Assembly (NCBI RefSeq): GCF_003011885.1
Contig: NZ_PXXO01000009.1
Span: forward strand, 1-64,000
Direction: 5' to 3'
DNA from: Cyanobium usitatum str. Tous
GTDB taxonomy: Bacteria; Cyanobacteriota; Cyanobacteriia; PCC-6307; Cyanobiaceae
Length of the DNA stretch: 64,000 nucleotides
The notes beneath the pieces are model-generated. The model did no database searches. It was given only the letters and a program-made list of their open reading frames with translations, and had not been told where the DNA came from. Positions 54,038 through 63,862 of the stretch are shown piece by piece. A program made the translations under genes and the position numbers. Position 1 is the first letter of the stretch, and each line of letters opens with the position of its first letter.

Positions 54038-55357
54038 ATGCTTGTTAGCCGGGGTCGCAACCCAAGCGCCGGGGAAATCCTCAGCCAACTGATCCAGTCG
54101 AAGGGACTGCGCGACCGGGTGCTAACCACCCTCGGCCTGCTGCTGCTGGTCCGGCTGGGCATCTACATCCCGATGCCAGGCATCGACCGGGTGGCCTTTC
54201 AGCAGTTCCTCTCCCAGGGCGGTCAGCTGATCGGGTTCCTGGACATCTTCACCGGGGGCGGCCTGTCCACCCTCGGCGTTTTCGCTCTGGGCATCCTGCC
54301 GTTCATCAACGCCTCGATCATCATTCAGCTGCTTACCGCGGCCCTGCCCCAACTGGAGGACCTCCAGAAGAATGAGGGCGAGGCCGGCCGGCGCAAGATC
54401 GCCCAGATCACCCGCTACGTAGCTCTGGGCTGGGGCATCCTTCAGAGCCTGGTCTTTGCCCTGATCCTGCGGCAATACGCCACAGAGGGCCTTTCGGAGC
54501 CGGTGTTTGTAATCCAAACGGCCCTCGCCCTGGTTACCGGCTCGATGGTGGTGATGTGGATCAGCGAGGTGATCACCGAGCGAGGCATCGGTCAAGGCGC
54601 CTCGCTGGTGATCTTCGTCAACATCGTGGCCACCCTGCCCAAGGCCCTGGGTTCAACGATCGAGCTGGCCCAGAGCGGTGACCGCAGCACAGTTGGCGGC
54701 ATTGTCGTGCTTGTGCTGGTTTTCCTGTTGACGATCGTGGGGATCATCTTTGTGCAGGAAGGCAACCGCCGCATCCCAATTGTCAGCGCCAAGCGCCAAG
54801 TGGGCGGAGCAGGGGTGCTTGCGGCGCGCCAGAGCTATCTGCCGCTCAAGCTCAACGCCGGCGGCGTGATGCCCATCATTTTTGCCTCGGCCGTGGTTTT
54901 CCTGCCGCTCACCATTGCCAACCTCACCCGCAACCCTTGGCTGATCAAGTTGGCGGGATATCTCAACCCCAACAGCAGCACTCCCTGGCTGTACGCCTTG
55001 GTTTTCTTCGGCCTGATCTGCGGCTTCGGCTTCTTCTACGCCTCACTCACCGTAAACCCGGTGGACATCGCCACCAACCTCAAACGCAGTGGGGTGGCGA
55101 TCCCTGGCGTGCGGCCCGGCTCTGCCACCGCCAGCTATCTGAGCGGAGTGCAAAACCGACTCACCCTGCTCGGCGGCTTGTTCCTTGGCGCCGTTGCGAT
55201 CATTCCCTCAGCCGTGGAAGGGGCCACCCAGGTGCGCACCTTCCAGGGACTGGGAGCCACCTCCCTGCTGATTCTTGTGGGCGTTGCGATCGACACAGCC
55301 AAACAAGTGCAGACCTACGTGATCTCCCAGCGCTACGAGGGCATGGTGCGCGAGTGA
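54038..55357 (+). CDS. secY: Preprotein translocase subunit SecY
   Basis: A 439-residue polytopic membrane protein forming the Sec channel in thylakoid and plasma membranes. Ten helices are visible, with RLGIYIPMPGIDRVAFQQF, GIFALGILPFINASIIIQLL-like segment (FALGILPFINASIIIQLL), GIGQGASLVIFVNIVATLP, and conserved cytosolic loops PLKLNAGGVMPIIFASAV and AIPGVRPGSATASYLSGVQN. It is the first gene after the terminator, so it may be transcribed separately from the upstream operon. Confidence 0.98.
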   Translation: MLVSRGRNPSAGEILSQLIQSKGLRDRVLTTLGLLLLVRLGIYIPMPGIDRVAFQQFLSQGGQLIGFLDIFTGGGLSTLGVFALGILPFINASIIIQLLTAALPQLEDLQKNEGEAGRRKIAQITRYVALGWGILQSLVFALILRQYATEGLSEPVFVIQTALALVTGSMVVMWISEVITERGIGQGASLVIFVNIVATLPKALGSTIELAQSGDRSTVGGIVVLVLVFLLTIVGIIFVQEGNRRIPIVSAKRQVGGAGVLAARQSYLPLKLNAGGVMPIIFASAVVFLPLTIANLTRNPWLIKLAGYLNPNSSTPWLYALVFFGLICGFGFFYASLTVNPVDIATNLKRSGVAIPGVRPGSATASYLSGVQNRLTLLGGLFLGAVAIIPSAVEGATQVRTFQGLGATSLLILVGVAIDTAKQVQTYVISQRYEGMVRE

Positions 55358-55418
55358 CCACCAGCCCCTTGCCTGCGGGCCTCGCAGCAACCCCTTCCTC
55401 CAACTTTCAAGTTCAGCG

Positions 55419-55979
55419 ATGAAGCAACGTCTCCTCTTCCTTGGCCCCCCCGGCGCTGGCAAGGGCACCCAAGCCCAGCAACTGGCCGCCGATCGCCAGC
55501 TGCTGCATCTCTCTACGGGGGACCTGCTGAGGGCGGAGGTAGCTGCTGGCAGCGATCTGGGTAAGGAAGCCGAGGCCGTAATGGCCCGTGGTGAGCTGGT
55601 GAGTGATGCGCTGGTGCTGGCGATTGTGCGTGGCCGGCTGGAAGCACTGGCCGCCAGCGGCGGCGGCGGCTGGTTACTGGATGGCTTCCCCCGCAACCTC
55701 GCCCAAGCCGAGGCTCTGGGGCTGTTGCTCGATGAGCTGCAGCAACCGATCGAGCTAGTGGTGCTGATGGAGCTCGACGACGCCGTCTTGATCCAAAGGC
55801 TCCTTAGCCGGGGGCGCTCTGACGACAACGAAAGCGTGATTCGCCACCGGCTGGAGGTCTACCGGGAACAGACCGCACCTCTTATTCACCACTATCAGCA
55901 GCTTGGCTTGCTGCAGGCCATTGAGGCCAATGGCAGCGTCGATGCGATCGCTGAACGGATCGCCGCCCTGCTCGGCTGA
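55419..55979 (+). CDS. adk: Adenylate kinase (short form)
   Basis: Adk interconverts AMP, ADP and ATP. The 186-residue protein has LFLGPPGAGKGTQAQQLA (P-loop), LHLSTGDLLRAEVAAGSDLG, WLLDGFPRNLAQAEAL and SRGRSDDNESVIRHRLEVYR. It lacks the Zn-type LID insert, as in cyanobacterial short adenylate kinases. It lies between secY and rpmJ; infA and map are not found in this interval. Confidence 0.97.
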   Translation: MKQRLLFLGPPGAGKGTQAQQLAADRQLLHLSTGDLLRAEVAAGSDLGKEAEAVMARGELVSDALVLAIVRGRLEALAASGGGGWLLDGFPRNLAQAEALGLLLDELQQPIELVVLMELDDAVLIQRLLSRGRSDDNESVIRHRLEVYREQTAPLIHHYQQLGLLQAIEANGSVDAIAERIAALLG

Positions 55980-56044
55980 GTCACTTAAGGGTGTTGACCG
56001 GTGTGGTAGGTTGTCGGTTTGCAAATTAGGAGAGCACAACTCCC

Positions 56045-56158
56045 ATGAAGGTGCGTGCCTCGGTCAAGAGAATGTGCGACAAATGCCGGGTGATTCGTCG
56101 CCACGGCCGGGTGATGGTGATCTGCACCAATCCCAAGCACAAACAGCGCCAAGGCTGA
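56045..56158 (+). CDS. rpmJ: 50S ribosomal protein L36 (zinc-binding form)
   Basis: A 37-residue protein beginning [20 protein letters not shown] and ending NPKHKQRQG. The zinc ligands C11, C14, C27 and H32 are all present, so this is the C+ type. AGGAGA lies upstream of the ATG. The gene is too short for typical gene finders but is fully conserved in position between adk and rpsM. Confidence 0.97.
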   Translation: MKVRASVKRMCDKCRVIRRHGRVMVICTNPKHKQRQG

Positions 56159-56249
56159 CCAGCCCTAGCCCGCCCCCTTGGGGGCCAGCTGTGCATCATT
56201 TCCCCGCTCCGTTCAGGCGGAGCCCCTTGCCCCCTCATCGAATTACTAC

Positions 56250-56615
56250 GTGGCTCGGATTGCCGGCGTTGATATCCCACGCGAAAAGCGCGTCGAGATT
56301 GCCCTCACCTACGTGTATGGCATCGGTCTTACCCGTGCCCAGAAGATTCTGGCCAAATCCGGTGTCAGCCCTGACATACGGGTAAAAGACCTCAGCGACG
56401 CCGACGTACAAAAGTTGCGCGGTGCTGCCGAAACCTTCACCCTCGAAGGCGACCTGCGCCGTCAAGAGGGCATGGCCCTCAAGCGCCTCCAAGACATCGG
56501 CTGCGTGCGCGGTCGCCGCCATCGCATGGGTCTGCCCGTGCGTGGCCAGCGCACACGCACCAATGCGCGCACCCGTCGTGGTGCTCGCAAAACCGTGGCC
56601 GGCAAGAAGAAGTAA
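56250..56615 (+). CDS. rpsM: 30S ribosomal protein S13
   Basis: A 121-residue S13: [40 protein letters not shown], and [23 protein letters not shown] 56250 reproduces the universal N-terminus VARIAGV; the frame continues upstream to 56178 without conservation. Its tail contacts the P-site tRNA. Confidence 0.97.
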   Translation: MARIAGVDIPREKRVEIALTYVYGIGLTRAQKILAKSGVSPDIRVKDLSDADVQKLRGAAETFTLEGDLRRQEGMALKRLQDIGCVRGRRHRMGLPVRGQRTRTNARTRRGARKTVAGKKK

Positions 56616-56732
56616 GGCCTCGCCTTCCTTCACCTGCTCCCACCCTGCCGCCAACTGCGTAAGCGACCGGCGTCACCAGGGTGCCTCCCGACGTTCCCCT
56701 GATCACCTCCTGCACCAGCAGGCCTTTCCGCC

Positions 56733-57125
56733 ATGGCAAAGCCAGCCAAAAAATCCGGCGCCAAGAAAACGAAGCGCAACGTCCCCAACGGCGTTGCCCA
56801 CATTCAGAGCACTTTCAACAACACGATCGTGTCGATCACCGACACCGCCGGAGAGGTGATTTCCTGGAGTTCCGCCGGTGCCAGCGGCTTCAAAGGAGCC
56901 CGCAAAGGCACACCCTTTGCCGCCCAAACCGCAGCTGAAGCAGCAGCACGCCGCGCCCTCGAGCAGGGCATGCGCCAGATCGAAGTCCTTGTGAGGGGTC
57001 CTGGTTCAGGCCGCGAAACCGCAATCCGAGCCCTGCAGGTGGCCGGCCTTGAAATCACCCTGATCCGCGACGTGACTCCCCTTCCCCACAACGGTTGCCG
57101 TCGCTCCAAGCGCCGTCGCGTCTGA
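56733..57125 (+). CDS. rpsK: 30S ribosomal protein S11
   Basis: A 130-residue S11: [59 protein letters not shown] and [19 protein letters not shown]. It lies on the platform near the Shine-Dalgarno duplex. A 117-base gap separates it from rpsM; rpsD is not next to it. Confidence 0.98.
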   Translation: MAKPAKKSGAKKTKRNVPNGVAHIQSTFNNTIVSITDTAGEVISWSSAGASGFKGARKGTPFAAQTAAEAAARRALEQGMRQIEVLVRGPGSGRETAIRALQVAGLEITLIRDVTPLPHNGCRRSKRRRV

Positions 57126-57182
57126 GTCGTCGTTTCGTTCCTGCCCCCCTGGGCTTTCTCCAACCTTTCGACCCTTCAGACC

Positions 57183-58121
57183 GTGTTGCATTACCAAATC
57201 GATCGCATTGAGCACGAGGTCGCGGAAGACCGATCCCAGATTGGTACCTTCCTGATCGGCCCGCTCGATCGCGGCCAGGCCACCACGCTTGGCAATGCCC
57301 TGCGACGCGTCCTGATCGGCAGCCTCGAAGGCAGTGCCATCACCGCGGTACGCATTTCCGGAGTCAACCACGAGTACGCCACCGTGCCTGGGGTTCGTGA
57401 AGACGTGCTCGACATTCTGCTCAACTGCAAGCAGATCTCCGTTAGCAGCCGCAACCGCGAGCTGGAGATCGGACGCCTAGTGGTGAATGGCCCCGCGACG
57501 GTTACCGCCGCGGATCTGCAGTTCTCCTCCCAGGTTCAGGTAATCGATTCAGATCGCCTGATCGCCACCGTGGCTGAAGGCCACAGCCTCGAAATGGAGG
57601 TCCATGTGGAGCGTGGTGTTGGCTATCGGCCCGTCAATCGCCACAGCGAAGACACCAACGCCATTGACCTGCTTCAGATCGATGCTGTGTTCAAGCCCGT
57701 GCGCCGGGTCAACTACACGGTGGATGAAACCGCCGTTGGTGAGGGTGGATCCGCTCGCGAAAGACTGCGCCTGGAGATCGAAACCAATGGCAGCGTCACA
57801 CCAGACGACGCCATGGCCCAATCAGCCAACCAGCTGATCGGTCTGTTCCAGCCCCTGGCCAGCTTGACCATGGTTGAAGAGCCCGGCCTTGAGCCCGAGC
57901 CCTCCGCCGAGGCCCAAATTCCTCTCGAAGAGCTAAACCTCTCCGTGCGGGCCTACAACTGCCTGAAGCGCGCCCAGGTCAACTCCGTGTCCGACCTGAT
58001 GGGCTTCAGCTACGAAGATCTGCTGGAGATCAAAAACTTCGGCTCCAAATCAGCCGACGAGGTGATCGAAGCGCTGGAGCGCATCGGCATCACCCTGCCC
58101 CAGAGCCGCACTAGCGCCTGA
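57183..58121 (+). CDS. rpoA: DNA-directed RNA polymerase alpha subunit
   Basis: A 312-residue alpha subunit. The N-terminal assembly domain has [20 protein letters not shown] and [20 protein letters not shown]. The C-terminal domain has [20 protein letters not shown] and [20 protein letters not shown], which contact UP elements and activators. The start is GTG 57183. It lies in the rpsK-rpoA-rplQ arrangement common to bacteria, a standard link between ribosome and polymerase production. Confidence 0.98.
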   Translation: MLHYQIDRIEHEVAEDRSQIGTFLIGPLDRGQATTLGNALRRVLIGSLEGSAITAVRISGVNHEYATVPGVREDVLDILLNCKQISVSSRNRELEIGRLVVNGPATVTAADLQFSSQVQVIDSDRLIATVAEGHSLEMEVHVERGVGYRPVNRHSEDTNAIDLLQIDAVFKPVRRVNYTVDETAVGEGGSARERLRLEIETNGSVTPDDAMAQSANQLIGLFQPLASLTMVEEPGLEPEPSAEAQIPLEELNLSVRAYNCLKRAQVNSVSDLMGFSYEDLLEIKNFGSKSADEVIEALERIGITLPQSRTSA

Positions 58122-58165
58122 TCGGCGGCCCCTTTACCGACAGCCTTCTCACCTGAGTCAGACCT

Positions 58166-58516
58166 ATGAGACACCAGTGCCGAGTCCCCATGCTGGGACG
58201 CCCCGCCGACCAACGCAAAGCCATGCTGCGGGGTCTCACCACCCAGCTGATTCGCGAAGGTCGGGTTACCACGACCAAAGCCCGTGCCAAGGCGTTGCGC
58301 GATGAAGCTGAGCGCATGATCAGCCTGGCCAAGGACGGCAGCCTGTCTGCCCGTCGCCGCGCCATCGGTTACATCTATGACAAGCAGTTGGTTCATGCCC
58401 TGTTTGACAAAGCTCAAGACCGCTATGGCGAGCGCCAAGGTGGCTATACCCGCATCATCCGCACCGTTCCCCGCCGCGGCGACAACGCCGAAATGGCCAT
58501 CATCGAATTGGTCTAA
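58166..58516 (+). CDS. rplQ: 50S ribosomal protein L17
   Basis: A 116-residue L17: [40 protein letters not shown], and [20 protein letters not shown]. It follows rpoA and is ended by a strong intrinsic terminator. Confidence 0.98.
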   Translation: MRHQCRVPMLGRPADQRKAMLRGLTTQLIREGRVTTTKARAKALRDEAERMISLAKDGSLSARRRAIGYIYDKQLVHALFDKAQDRYGERQGGYTRIIRTVPRRGDNAEMAIIELV

Positions 58517-58547
58517 ATCTCTACCCCTCTGGCGAGATTCCAAACTG

Positions 58548-58578
58548 CCGCGGTGGCTTAAGCCCACCGCGGTTTTTT
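58548..58578 (+). terminator. Rho-independent terminator after rplQ
   Basis: A perfect 9-bp stem (CCGCGGTGG / CCACCGCGG), loop CTTAAGC, and six T. It ends 9 bases before the truA ATG, so it overlaps the space where a truA Shine-Dalgarno would lie. Confidence 0.85.
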
Positions 58579-58587
58579 AATGGCTGC

Positions 58588-59508
58588 ATGGTGCCCGTGC
58601 TGACTCCCGCCCCCGCCCTGCGCCGCATCGCACTTTGCCTGCAATACGACGGCTCCGCGTACTGCGGCTGGCAGCGGCAACGCAATGCCCACAGCGTGCA
58701 GCAGACCCTGGAGCAAGCGATAGCTGGGCTTGACCCCCAAGGACCCAATCGCACCATGGCTGCTGGGCGCACCGATACGGGCGTGCATGCTGCTGCCCAG
58801 GTGGCACATTTCGAAGCTGCTGGGCCAATTCCGCCGGAGCGCTGGGCCAAGGCCCTCAATGGTCGGCTACCGGCCACGATCCGCATCCGGGCGGCTGTAG
58901 AGGTTGACCCCAGCTGGCACGCCCGCTTCAGCGCTAGCTACCGGCGGTACCGCTACACGATCTACAACGCCCGCACCCCCAACCTGTTCCTGGCCCCCTG
59001 GAGCTGGCACCGCTATCAGCGCCGGTTGGATGAACAAGCCATGGGCCAGGTCCTGGAGTCCATGCTGGGAGAACACGACTTTTCTGCCTTTCAACGAGCC
59101 GGCAGCCGCCGAGCCCACGGCCGCACCACCCTTCAGGAGGTGCGTTTGGAGCGCCAGGGTGACCTGATCAGCGTCGAGTTGCAAGCCAGCGGTTTTCTTT
59201 ACGGCATGGTGCGTCTGGTGCTGAGCCAACTCGTGGCGGTTGGCGAGGGGCGGCTCAGCAGCTCCGACTTCGAGCGCCGCTGGCGCGAGTGCCAACGCGT
59301 GGAAGTAAAAGAGGCCGCACCACCGCAGGGCCTCTGCCTGCTGCGGGTGGGCTACCCCAAACCAGTTTTCCCACGAGCCGCCTGGTATGATTGCCAACCG
59401 CGGTATCAGCTCGAGATTTCCGATTCTCCGGATCTCCAGCCTGGTTCAGCCCAGCCTTTCGTCAGTTCAGCGCAGCTACCTCCTGGGGGCGCGCCGGCCA
59501 GGCGGTAA
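58588..59508 (+). CDS. truA: tRNA pseudouridine(38-40) synthase
   Basis: TruA converts U38-U40 of tRNA anticodon arms to pseudouridine. The 306-residue protein has [20 protein letters not shown], the catalytic Asp in [30 protein letters not shown], and [20 protein letters not shown] and [20 protein letters not shown]. The C-terminal ~40 residues are Pro/Gln-rich and not conserved. The gene starts 9 bases after the rplQ terminator. Confidence 0.95.
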   Translation: MVPVLTPAPALRRIALCLQYDGSAYCGWQRQRNAHSVQQTLEQAIAGLDPQGPNRTMAAGRTDTGVHAAAQVAHFEAAGPIPPERWAKALNGRLPATIRIRAAVEVDPSWHARFSASYRRYRYTIYNARTPNLFLAPWSWHRYQRRLDEQAMGQVLESMLGEHDFSAFQRAGSRRAHGRTTLQEVRLERQGDLISVELQASGFLYGMVRLVLSQLVAVGEGRLSSSDFERRWRECQRVEVKEAAPPQGLCLLRVGYPKPVFPRAAWYDCQPRYQLEISDSPDLQPGSAQPFVSSAQLPPGGAPARR

Positions 59509-59589
59509 GGTCACTGAACCCGGGCGTTGGGTTTCCAACGACCAGCTGTCCTGCCCCACTTCCGGCCTGCCGGTGCCTGATCAGGCGAA

Positions 59590-60042
59590 ATGAACAAGAC
59601 CCCCCTGCCCTCAATTGATTCCCTCGACCGCCAGTGGTACCTGGTGGACGCAGAGAATCAGACCCTCGGTCGCCTGGCGAGCGAAGTGGCCCAAGTGCTG
59701 CGCGGCAAGAACAAGCCCTGCTACACACCCCACCTCGACACCGGCGACTTTGTCATCGTCATCAACGCCGACAAGGTGAAGGTGAGCGGTAACAAGTCGA
59801 CCCAGAAGATCTACCGCCGCCACTCCGGCCGGCCCGGTGGCATGAAGACCGAAACCTTCGCCCACCTCCAAGCCCGGATCCCTGAGCGGATCGTGGAGAA
59901 AGCCATCAAAGGCATGCTTCCCCACAACGCCCTGGGTCGTCAGCTGTTCCGCAAGCTGAAGGTTTACAAGGGTACTGAGCATCCCCACGCTGCCCAACAA
60001 CCCCAAGCCCTAGCCCTCGATCCCGCCACTGCCGCCCAATGA
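59590..60042 (+). CDS. rplM: 50S ribosomal protein L13
   Basis: A 150-residue L13: [60 protein letters not shown] and [20 protein letters not shown]. Its stop overlaps the rpsI start (ATGA), giving coupled L13/S9 expression as in most bacteria. Confidence 0.98.
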   Translation: MNKTPLPSIDSLDRQWYLVDAENQTLGRLASEVAQVLRGKNKPCYTPHLDTGDFVIVINADKVKVSGNKSTQKIYRRHSGRPGGMKTETFAHLQARIPERIVEKAIKGMLPHNALGRQLFRKLKVYKGTEHPHAAQQPQALALDPATAAQ

Positions 60043-60440
60043 GCACTAACAAAGTCGTCTATTGGGGTACGGGTCGTCGTAAGACGGCAGTCGCCCGAGT
60101 GCGTGTGGTTCCCGGCAACGGCACAGTAACCATCAACGGTCGCCCTGGCGACAACTACCTCAACTACAACCCCGTCTATCTCGCAGCGGTCAAAGCTCCC
60201 CTGCAGACTCTCGGGCTTGCAACTGACTATGACCTGCTGGTGAATGTGCGTGGTGGTGGGCTTACTGGCCAAGCCGACGCCATCAAGCAGGGTGCAGCTC
60301 GTGCCTTGTGTGAATTGTCCCCGGACAACCGCAAACCCCTTAAAACAGAAGGCCACCTCAGCCGCGACCCCCGCGCCAAGGAGCGTCGCAAGTACGGCCT
60401 GAAGAAAGCTCGTAAGGCGCCTCAGTTCTCCAAGCGCTGA
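60039..60440 (+). CDS. rpsI: 30S ribosomal protein S9
   Basis: A 133-residue S9: [40 protein letters not shown] and the C-terminal [12 protein letters not shown] that reaches the P-site tRNA. It overlaps rplM by four bases. Confidence 0.98.
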   Translation: MSTNKVVYWGTGRRKTAVARVRVVPGNGTVTINGRPGDNYLNYNPVYLAAVKAPLQTLGLATDYDLLVNVRGGGLTGQADAIKQGAARALCELSPDNRKPLKTEGHLSRDPRAKERRKYGLKKARKAPQFSKR

Positions 60441-60473
60441 TTTCTTCCCTCCGCCATCAGCCCCTTCCCCGTC

Positions 60474-60788
60474 ATGCCCAAGGCCGAAATTCATCCCACC
60501 TGGTATCCCGATGCCAAGGTGATTTGCAACGGAGAGGTGGTTATGACCACCGGTTCCACCTCCCCCGAACTCCACGTCGATGTGTGGAGTGGCAACCACC
60601 CCTTCTATACAGGCACCCAAAAGATCCTCGACACCGAGGGCCGTGTAGACCGCTTCATGCGCAAGTACGGCATGGGTGGAGCAGATTCACTCTCCAACGC
60701 CGCTGCCAAGCAGGAGCCCCAAGTTGAGGCCCCGGCCGAAGCTGCAACCGAAGTTGAGACCGAGGCCCCCGCTGTGGCCGAAGCCTGA
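60474..60788 (+). CDS. rpmE: 50S ribosomal protein L31, zinc-free form with acidic tail
   Basis: A 104-residue L31: IHPTWYPDAKVICNGEVVMT, SPELHVDVWSGNHPFYTGTQ and GRVDRFMRKYGMG. The Cys residues that bind zinc in C+ L31 are replaced (for example W and N in VDVWSGNHP), so this is the C- type. The last ~30 residues are a Glu/Ala/Pro-rich tail (VEAPAEAATEVETEAP) not found in E. coli L31. Confidence 0.96.
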   Translation: MPKAEIHPTWYPDAKVICNGEVVMTTGSTSPELHVDVWSGNHPFYTGTQKILDTEGRVDRFMRKYGMGGADSLSNAAAKQEPQVEAPAEAATEVETEAPAVAEA

Positions 60789-60814
60789 TCTCTGCAGGCC
60801 TGATTGAACCCCCC

Positions 60815-60846
60815 AGCCGGGTGCTTACGGGCACCCGGCTTTGTGT
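60815..60846 (+). terminator. Rho-independent terminator after rpmE
   Basis: A perfect 10-bp stem AGCCGGGTGC / GCACCCGGCT with loop TTACGG, followed by TTGTGTT (the stem itself ends in T). It separates the rplM-rpsI-rpmE transcript from prfA. Confidence 0.8.
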
Positions 60847-60882
60847 TGTCTGGTGCCCATGCGGGCTCCTCCTATCTCGCTG

Positions 60883-61980
60883 ATGGATCCTTCCCTGCTG
60901 CATGAGCGTCTGGAGACGGCCCGCCGCACCTTCGAGACCCTGGAACGCCAGCTGGCCGATCCAGCCGTGGCGGCTAATCCCAGCCAGATGCAGGCCATCG
61001 CCCGCGAGAGGGCTCGGCTTGAGCCCTTGGTGCAGGACCACCTGAGCCTGCAGAAACTGCAGCAGGAAGAACGAGAAGCTCGCGCCCTGCTGAAGGAACA
61101 TCGGGGCGACCTCGCCATGGAGGAACTGGTCAACGAGGAGCTGGCAACCCTGGCGGAAGCCACGGCCAGCCTGCTCGACAAGCTCACGGTGGCCCTGCTG
61201 CCCCGAGACCCCCGCGATGAGCGCAGCGTGATGTTGGAGATCCGCGCCGGCGCCGGTGGCGATGAAGCGGCGATCTGGGCCGGCGATCTAGCCCGCATGT
61301 ATGAGCGCTACGCCCAAGGGGTGGGCTGGCGGGTGGAACCGGTGAGCGCCTCCGAAGCCGAGCTCGGGGGCTACAAAGAACTGATCCTCGCCATCAAGGG
61401 GGATGGGGTTTTCAGCCAGCTGAAGTTTGAGGCCGGCGTGCATCGGGTGCAACGGGTGCCGGCCACCGAGTCCCAGGGCCGGGTGCACACCTCAACCGCC
61501 ACGGTCGCCGTGATGCCGGAGGCTGATCCCGTGGAGGTTCAGATCGACCCCGGCGACATCGAAATCAGTACCGCCCGCTCCGGTGGCGCCGGCGGCCAAA
61601 ACGTCAACAAAGTCGAAACGGCCGTAGACCTGTTGCACAAGCCCACCGGCATTCGGGTGTTCTGCACCCAGCAGCGCTCCCAGCTGCAGAACCGTGAGCG
61701 CGCCATGGAAATCCTGCGGGCAAAGCTCTATGAGCGCCAGCTGGCAGAAGCCAACGCCCAGCAGCGCTCCACCAGGCTGGCCCAGGTAGGCAGCGGCGAC
61801 CGCAGCGAGAAAATCCGCACCTACAACTTCAAAGACAGCCGCACCACCGACCACCGCCTAGGCCGCAACTTCGCGCTTGAGCCGGTGCTCAACGGCCAGC
61901 TCCACGACCTGATCAGTGCCTCAATCGCCGCCGATCAGAGCCGCCAGCTCGAGGAGCTGGCCCAACAGGTAGCCAGCTGA
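60883..61980 (+). CDS. prfA: Peptide chain release factor 1
   Basis: RF1 reads UAA and UAG. The 365-residue factor carries the peptide anticodon PAT in [15 protein letters not shown] and the GGQ hydrolysis motif in [18 protein letters not shown], plus [18 protein letters not shown] at the start of the core. The N-terminal coiled helices are [21 protein letters not shown] 60883 is preferred; the open frame extends back to 60841 in the terminator tail. Confidence 0.97.
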   Translation: MDPSLLHERLETARRTFETLERQLADPAVAANPSQMQAIARERARLEPLVQDHLSLQKLQQEEREARALLKEHRGDLAMEELVNEELATLAEATASLLDKLTVALLPRDPRDERSVMLEIRAGAGGDEAAIWAGDLARMYERYAQGVGWRVEPVSASEAELGGYKELILAIKGDGVFSQLKFEAGVHRVQRVPATESQGRVHTSTATVAVMPEADPVEVQIDPGDIEISTARSGGAGGQNVNKVETAVDLLHKPTGIRVFCTQQRSQLQNRERAMEILRAKLYERQLAEANAQQRSTRLAQVGSGDRSEKIRTYNFKDSRTTDHRLGRNFALEPVLNGQLHDLISASIAADQSRQLEELAQQVAS

Positions 61981-61986
61981 GCGCTC

Positions 61987-62487
61987 TCAGGCCCCAATCA
62001 CATATTTGGCCCACTCGCCATGCAGCCCTGCCGAAATCTGGCGACTGGCTTCAAAGCTGAAGCTGCCCAGGGGCCGATGAGGTGGACGCAGCAGCGGCAT
62101 CGCGGCCTCCCGCGGCGTGCGGTTGCCCTTGCGGACATTGCAGGGCAGACAGGCTGTGGTGACGTTTTCCCAGGTATCGAGGCCACCGCGGCTGCGGGGC
62201 ACCACATGGTCGACAGAGAGCTGCTGAGCGCTGGCCCCGCAGTACTGGCAGCGATGGCCATCGCGGTGAAACAGGTTGCGACGGGTCAGGGGCAACGGCT
62301 TGTAGGGCACCCGAACAAAATGACGCAGGCGGATCACAGTGGGGAGCAGCGTGTCCTCGCGAATCCTGCGAACCGGGTCATGCTCAAGCCCCTCCGCCTT
62401 CCCCTTCAGCACCATCACCACCGCACGACGCCAGGTGGTGATGTTGAGGGGCTCGTAGGACGCGTTTAGAACGAGAACATGGCCCAT
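61987..62487 (-). CDS. HNH endonuclease family protein
   Basis: A 166-residue protein of the cyanobacterial HNH group: VLVLNASYEPLNITTWRRAV, VMVLKGKAE, then CQYCGASAQQLSVDHVVPRS, ending with RGGLDTWENVTTACLPCNVRKGNR-type zinc-finger. The HNH core is D-H in SVDHVVPR, N in WENVTTAC and the two CxxC pairs. The biological role of these short stand-alone HNH proteins is unknown. ATG 62487 fits the family N-terminus better than 62511. Convergent with prfA, divergent from alr. Confidence 0.93.
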   Translation of the reverse strand: MGHVLVLNASYEPLNITTWRRAVVMVLKGKAEGLEHDPVRRIREDTLLPTVIRLRHFVRVPYKPLPLTRRNLFHRDGHRCQYCGASAQQLSVDHVVPRSRGGLDTWENVTTACLPCNVRKGNRTPREAAMPLLRPPHRPLGSFSFEASRQISAGLHGEWAKYVIGA

Positions 62488-62537
62488 GCCAGCACCCGTG
62501 ATCGGCGGCATGCTAGTGGCAATCTTCGCTGTAATCC

Positions 62538-63755
62538 GTGACCCAGGCGACCGAGACCAGCTGGAGTGCCCAGGCCCATGAGGCCAGCCTGGCTCGGCAA
62601 CGGGCCTGGGTAGAGGTGAATACCGGCGCCATAAGTGCCAACGCCCGCAGCTTGAAACGCTGCATAGGCAATGGCACCGAGCTGATGGCTGTGGTCAAGG
62701 CCGACGGCTATGGCCATGGATCGATCTCCGTGGCCCGGGCCGCCCTCGCTGGTGGAGCTAGTCAGTGCGGTGTCGCCACCCTGAGCGAAGGCATCGAGCT
62801 ACGCAGGGCCGGCATCGAAGCACCAATCCTGGTGCTCGGCAACCTCACCCAGGTAGAGGAGCTGCGCAGCTGTCTGCACTGGCAGCTCATGCCGACTATC
62901 AGCGGCATGCGCGAAGCCCTGCTCTGCCAAAACCTCGCCAGCGGCCAAGGCCGCCCGATGGCCCTGCAGCTCAAGCTCGACACTGGCATGGCTCGGCTCG
63001 GGGCCGATTGGCAGGAGGGGCCCAGACTCGTGGCCGCGATCACGGAACTGGAAGCCGTGCAGTTGGCCGGTCTCTATTCCCATCTCGCCAGTGCCGATGC
63101 ATCAGCGGACGCCGATGACGGGCTCACCGATCAACAGCAGCGGCTTTTCGAGACGGTGCTGCAGGCCCTGGAGCACCAGCGCCTGCCGGCTGGCATCCGC
63201 CACCTGGCCAACTCGGCCGGCACCCTGCGCAGCCCCGCGCTGCACTACGACCTAGTGCGCGTGGGCCTGGCGCTATATGGTCACAGTCCGGCGGCCCACC
63301 TGGCTTCTGTCACTCCCCTGCAGGGAGCGATGACCCTGCACGCCCGCGTCAGCCTGATTCGGGAGGCGGGCAGCGGGGTGGGGGTGAGCTACGGCCATCG
63401 CTTCCGCACCAGCCGCCCCAGCCGTCTGGCCGTTGTTGGCATTGGCTACGCCGATGGCGTGCCTCGCCAGCTCTCCAACCAGCTGGAAGTGCTGTTTGCA
63501 GGCCAACGTCTGCCCCAAGTGGGCGCCATCACCATGGACCAACTGGTGCTCGATGCAACCGACTGCCCGGGACTGGAGGTGGGGTCGGTGGTGACTCTGC
63601 TGGGCCAGGAGGGAAGCGAACAAATCACCCCTACCGACTGGAGCGATCGCTGCCAGACCATCCCCTGGGAAATCCTCTGCGGCTTTAAGCACCGCCTGCC
63701 ACGACTCACCGCCGCCCAAGCCGCCTGGGAAGCCCCAGGCGATAGGGCTCACTGA
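62538..63755 (+). CDS. alr: Alanine racemase
   Basis: A PLP-dependent enzyme supplying D-alanine for peptidoglycan. The 405-residue protein has the PLP Lys in LMAVVKADGYGHGSISVARA, LQLKLDTGMARLGADW, GLYSHLASADASAD, LVRVGLALYGHSP and the catalytic Tyr in GVGVSYGHRFRT. MTQATETSWSAQAHE is a variable N-terminus. It is followed by tRNA-Ser, with only 18 bases between its stop and the tRNA. Confidence 0.96.
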   Translation: MTQATETSWSAQAHEASLARQRAWVEVNTGAISANARSLKRCIGNGTELMAVVKADGYGHGSISVARAALAGGASQCGVATLSEGIELRRAGIEAPILVLGNLTQVEELRSCLHWQLMPTISGMREALLCQNLASGQGRPMALQLKLDTGMARLGADWQEGPRLVAAITELEAVQLAGLYSHLASADASADADDGLTDQQQRLFETVLQALEHQRLPAGIRHLANSAGTLRSPALHYDLVRVGLALYGHSPAAHLASVTPLQGAMTLHARVSLIREAGSGVGVSYGHRFRTSRPSRLAVVGIGYADGVPRQLSNQLEVLFAGQRLPQVGAITMDQLVLDATDCPGLEVGSVVTLLGQEGSEQITPTDWSDRCQTIPWEILCGFKHRLPRLTAAQAAWEAPGDRAH

Positions 63756-63773
63756 TAAAGTCGTCGAGCCCCT

Positions 63774-63862
63774 GGAGAGGTGGCTGAGTGGTTGAAAGCG
63801 GCTCCCTGCTAAGGAGTTACAGGAGGCAACTCTTGTCGAGGGTTCGAATCCCTCCCTCTCCG
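63774..63862 (+). tRNA. tRNA-Ser (GCT)
   Basis: Acceptor GGAGAGG pairs with CCTCTCC; the D-arm is GGCTGAGTGGTTGAAAGCGGC; the anticodon loop CTGCTAA has GCT; a long variable arm (AGTTACAGGAGGCAACTC) and T-arm with GGTTCGAATCC follow. The long variable arm is diagnostic of class II tRNA-Ser. CCA is not encoded; a TTTT follows. Confidence 0.96.

Noticed and set aside
63700-63745. Hairpin CGCCTGGG...CCCAGGCG at the end of alr as a terminator
   Set aside because: It is inside the coding sequence and lacks a T-run; not supported as a terminator.
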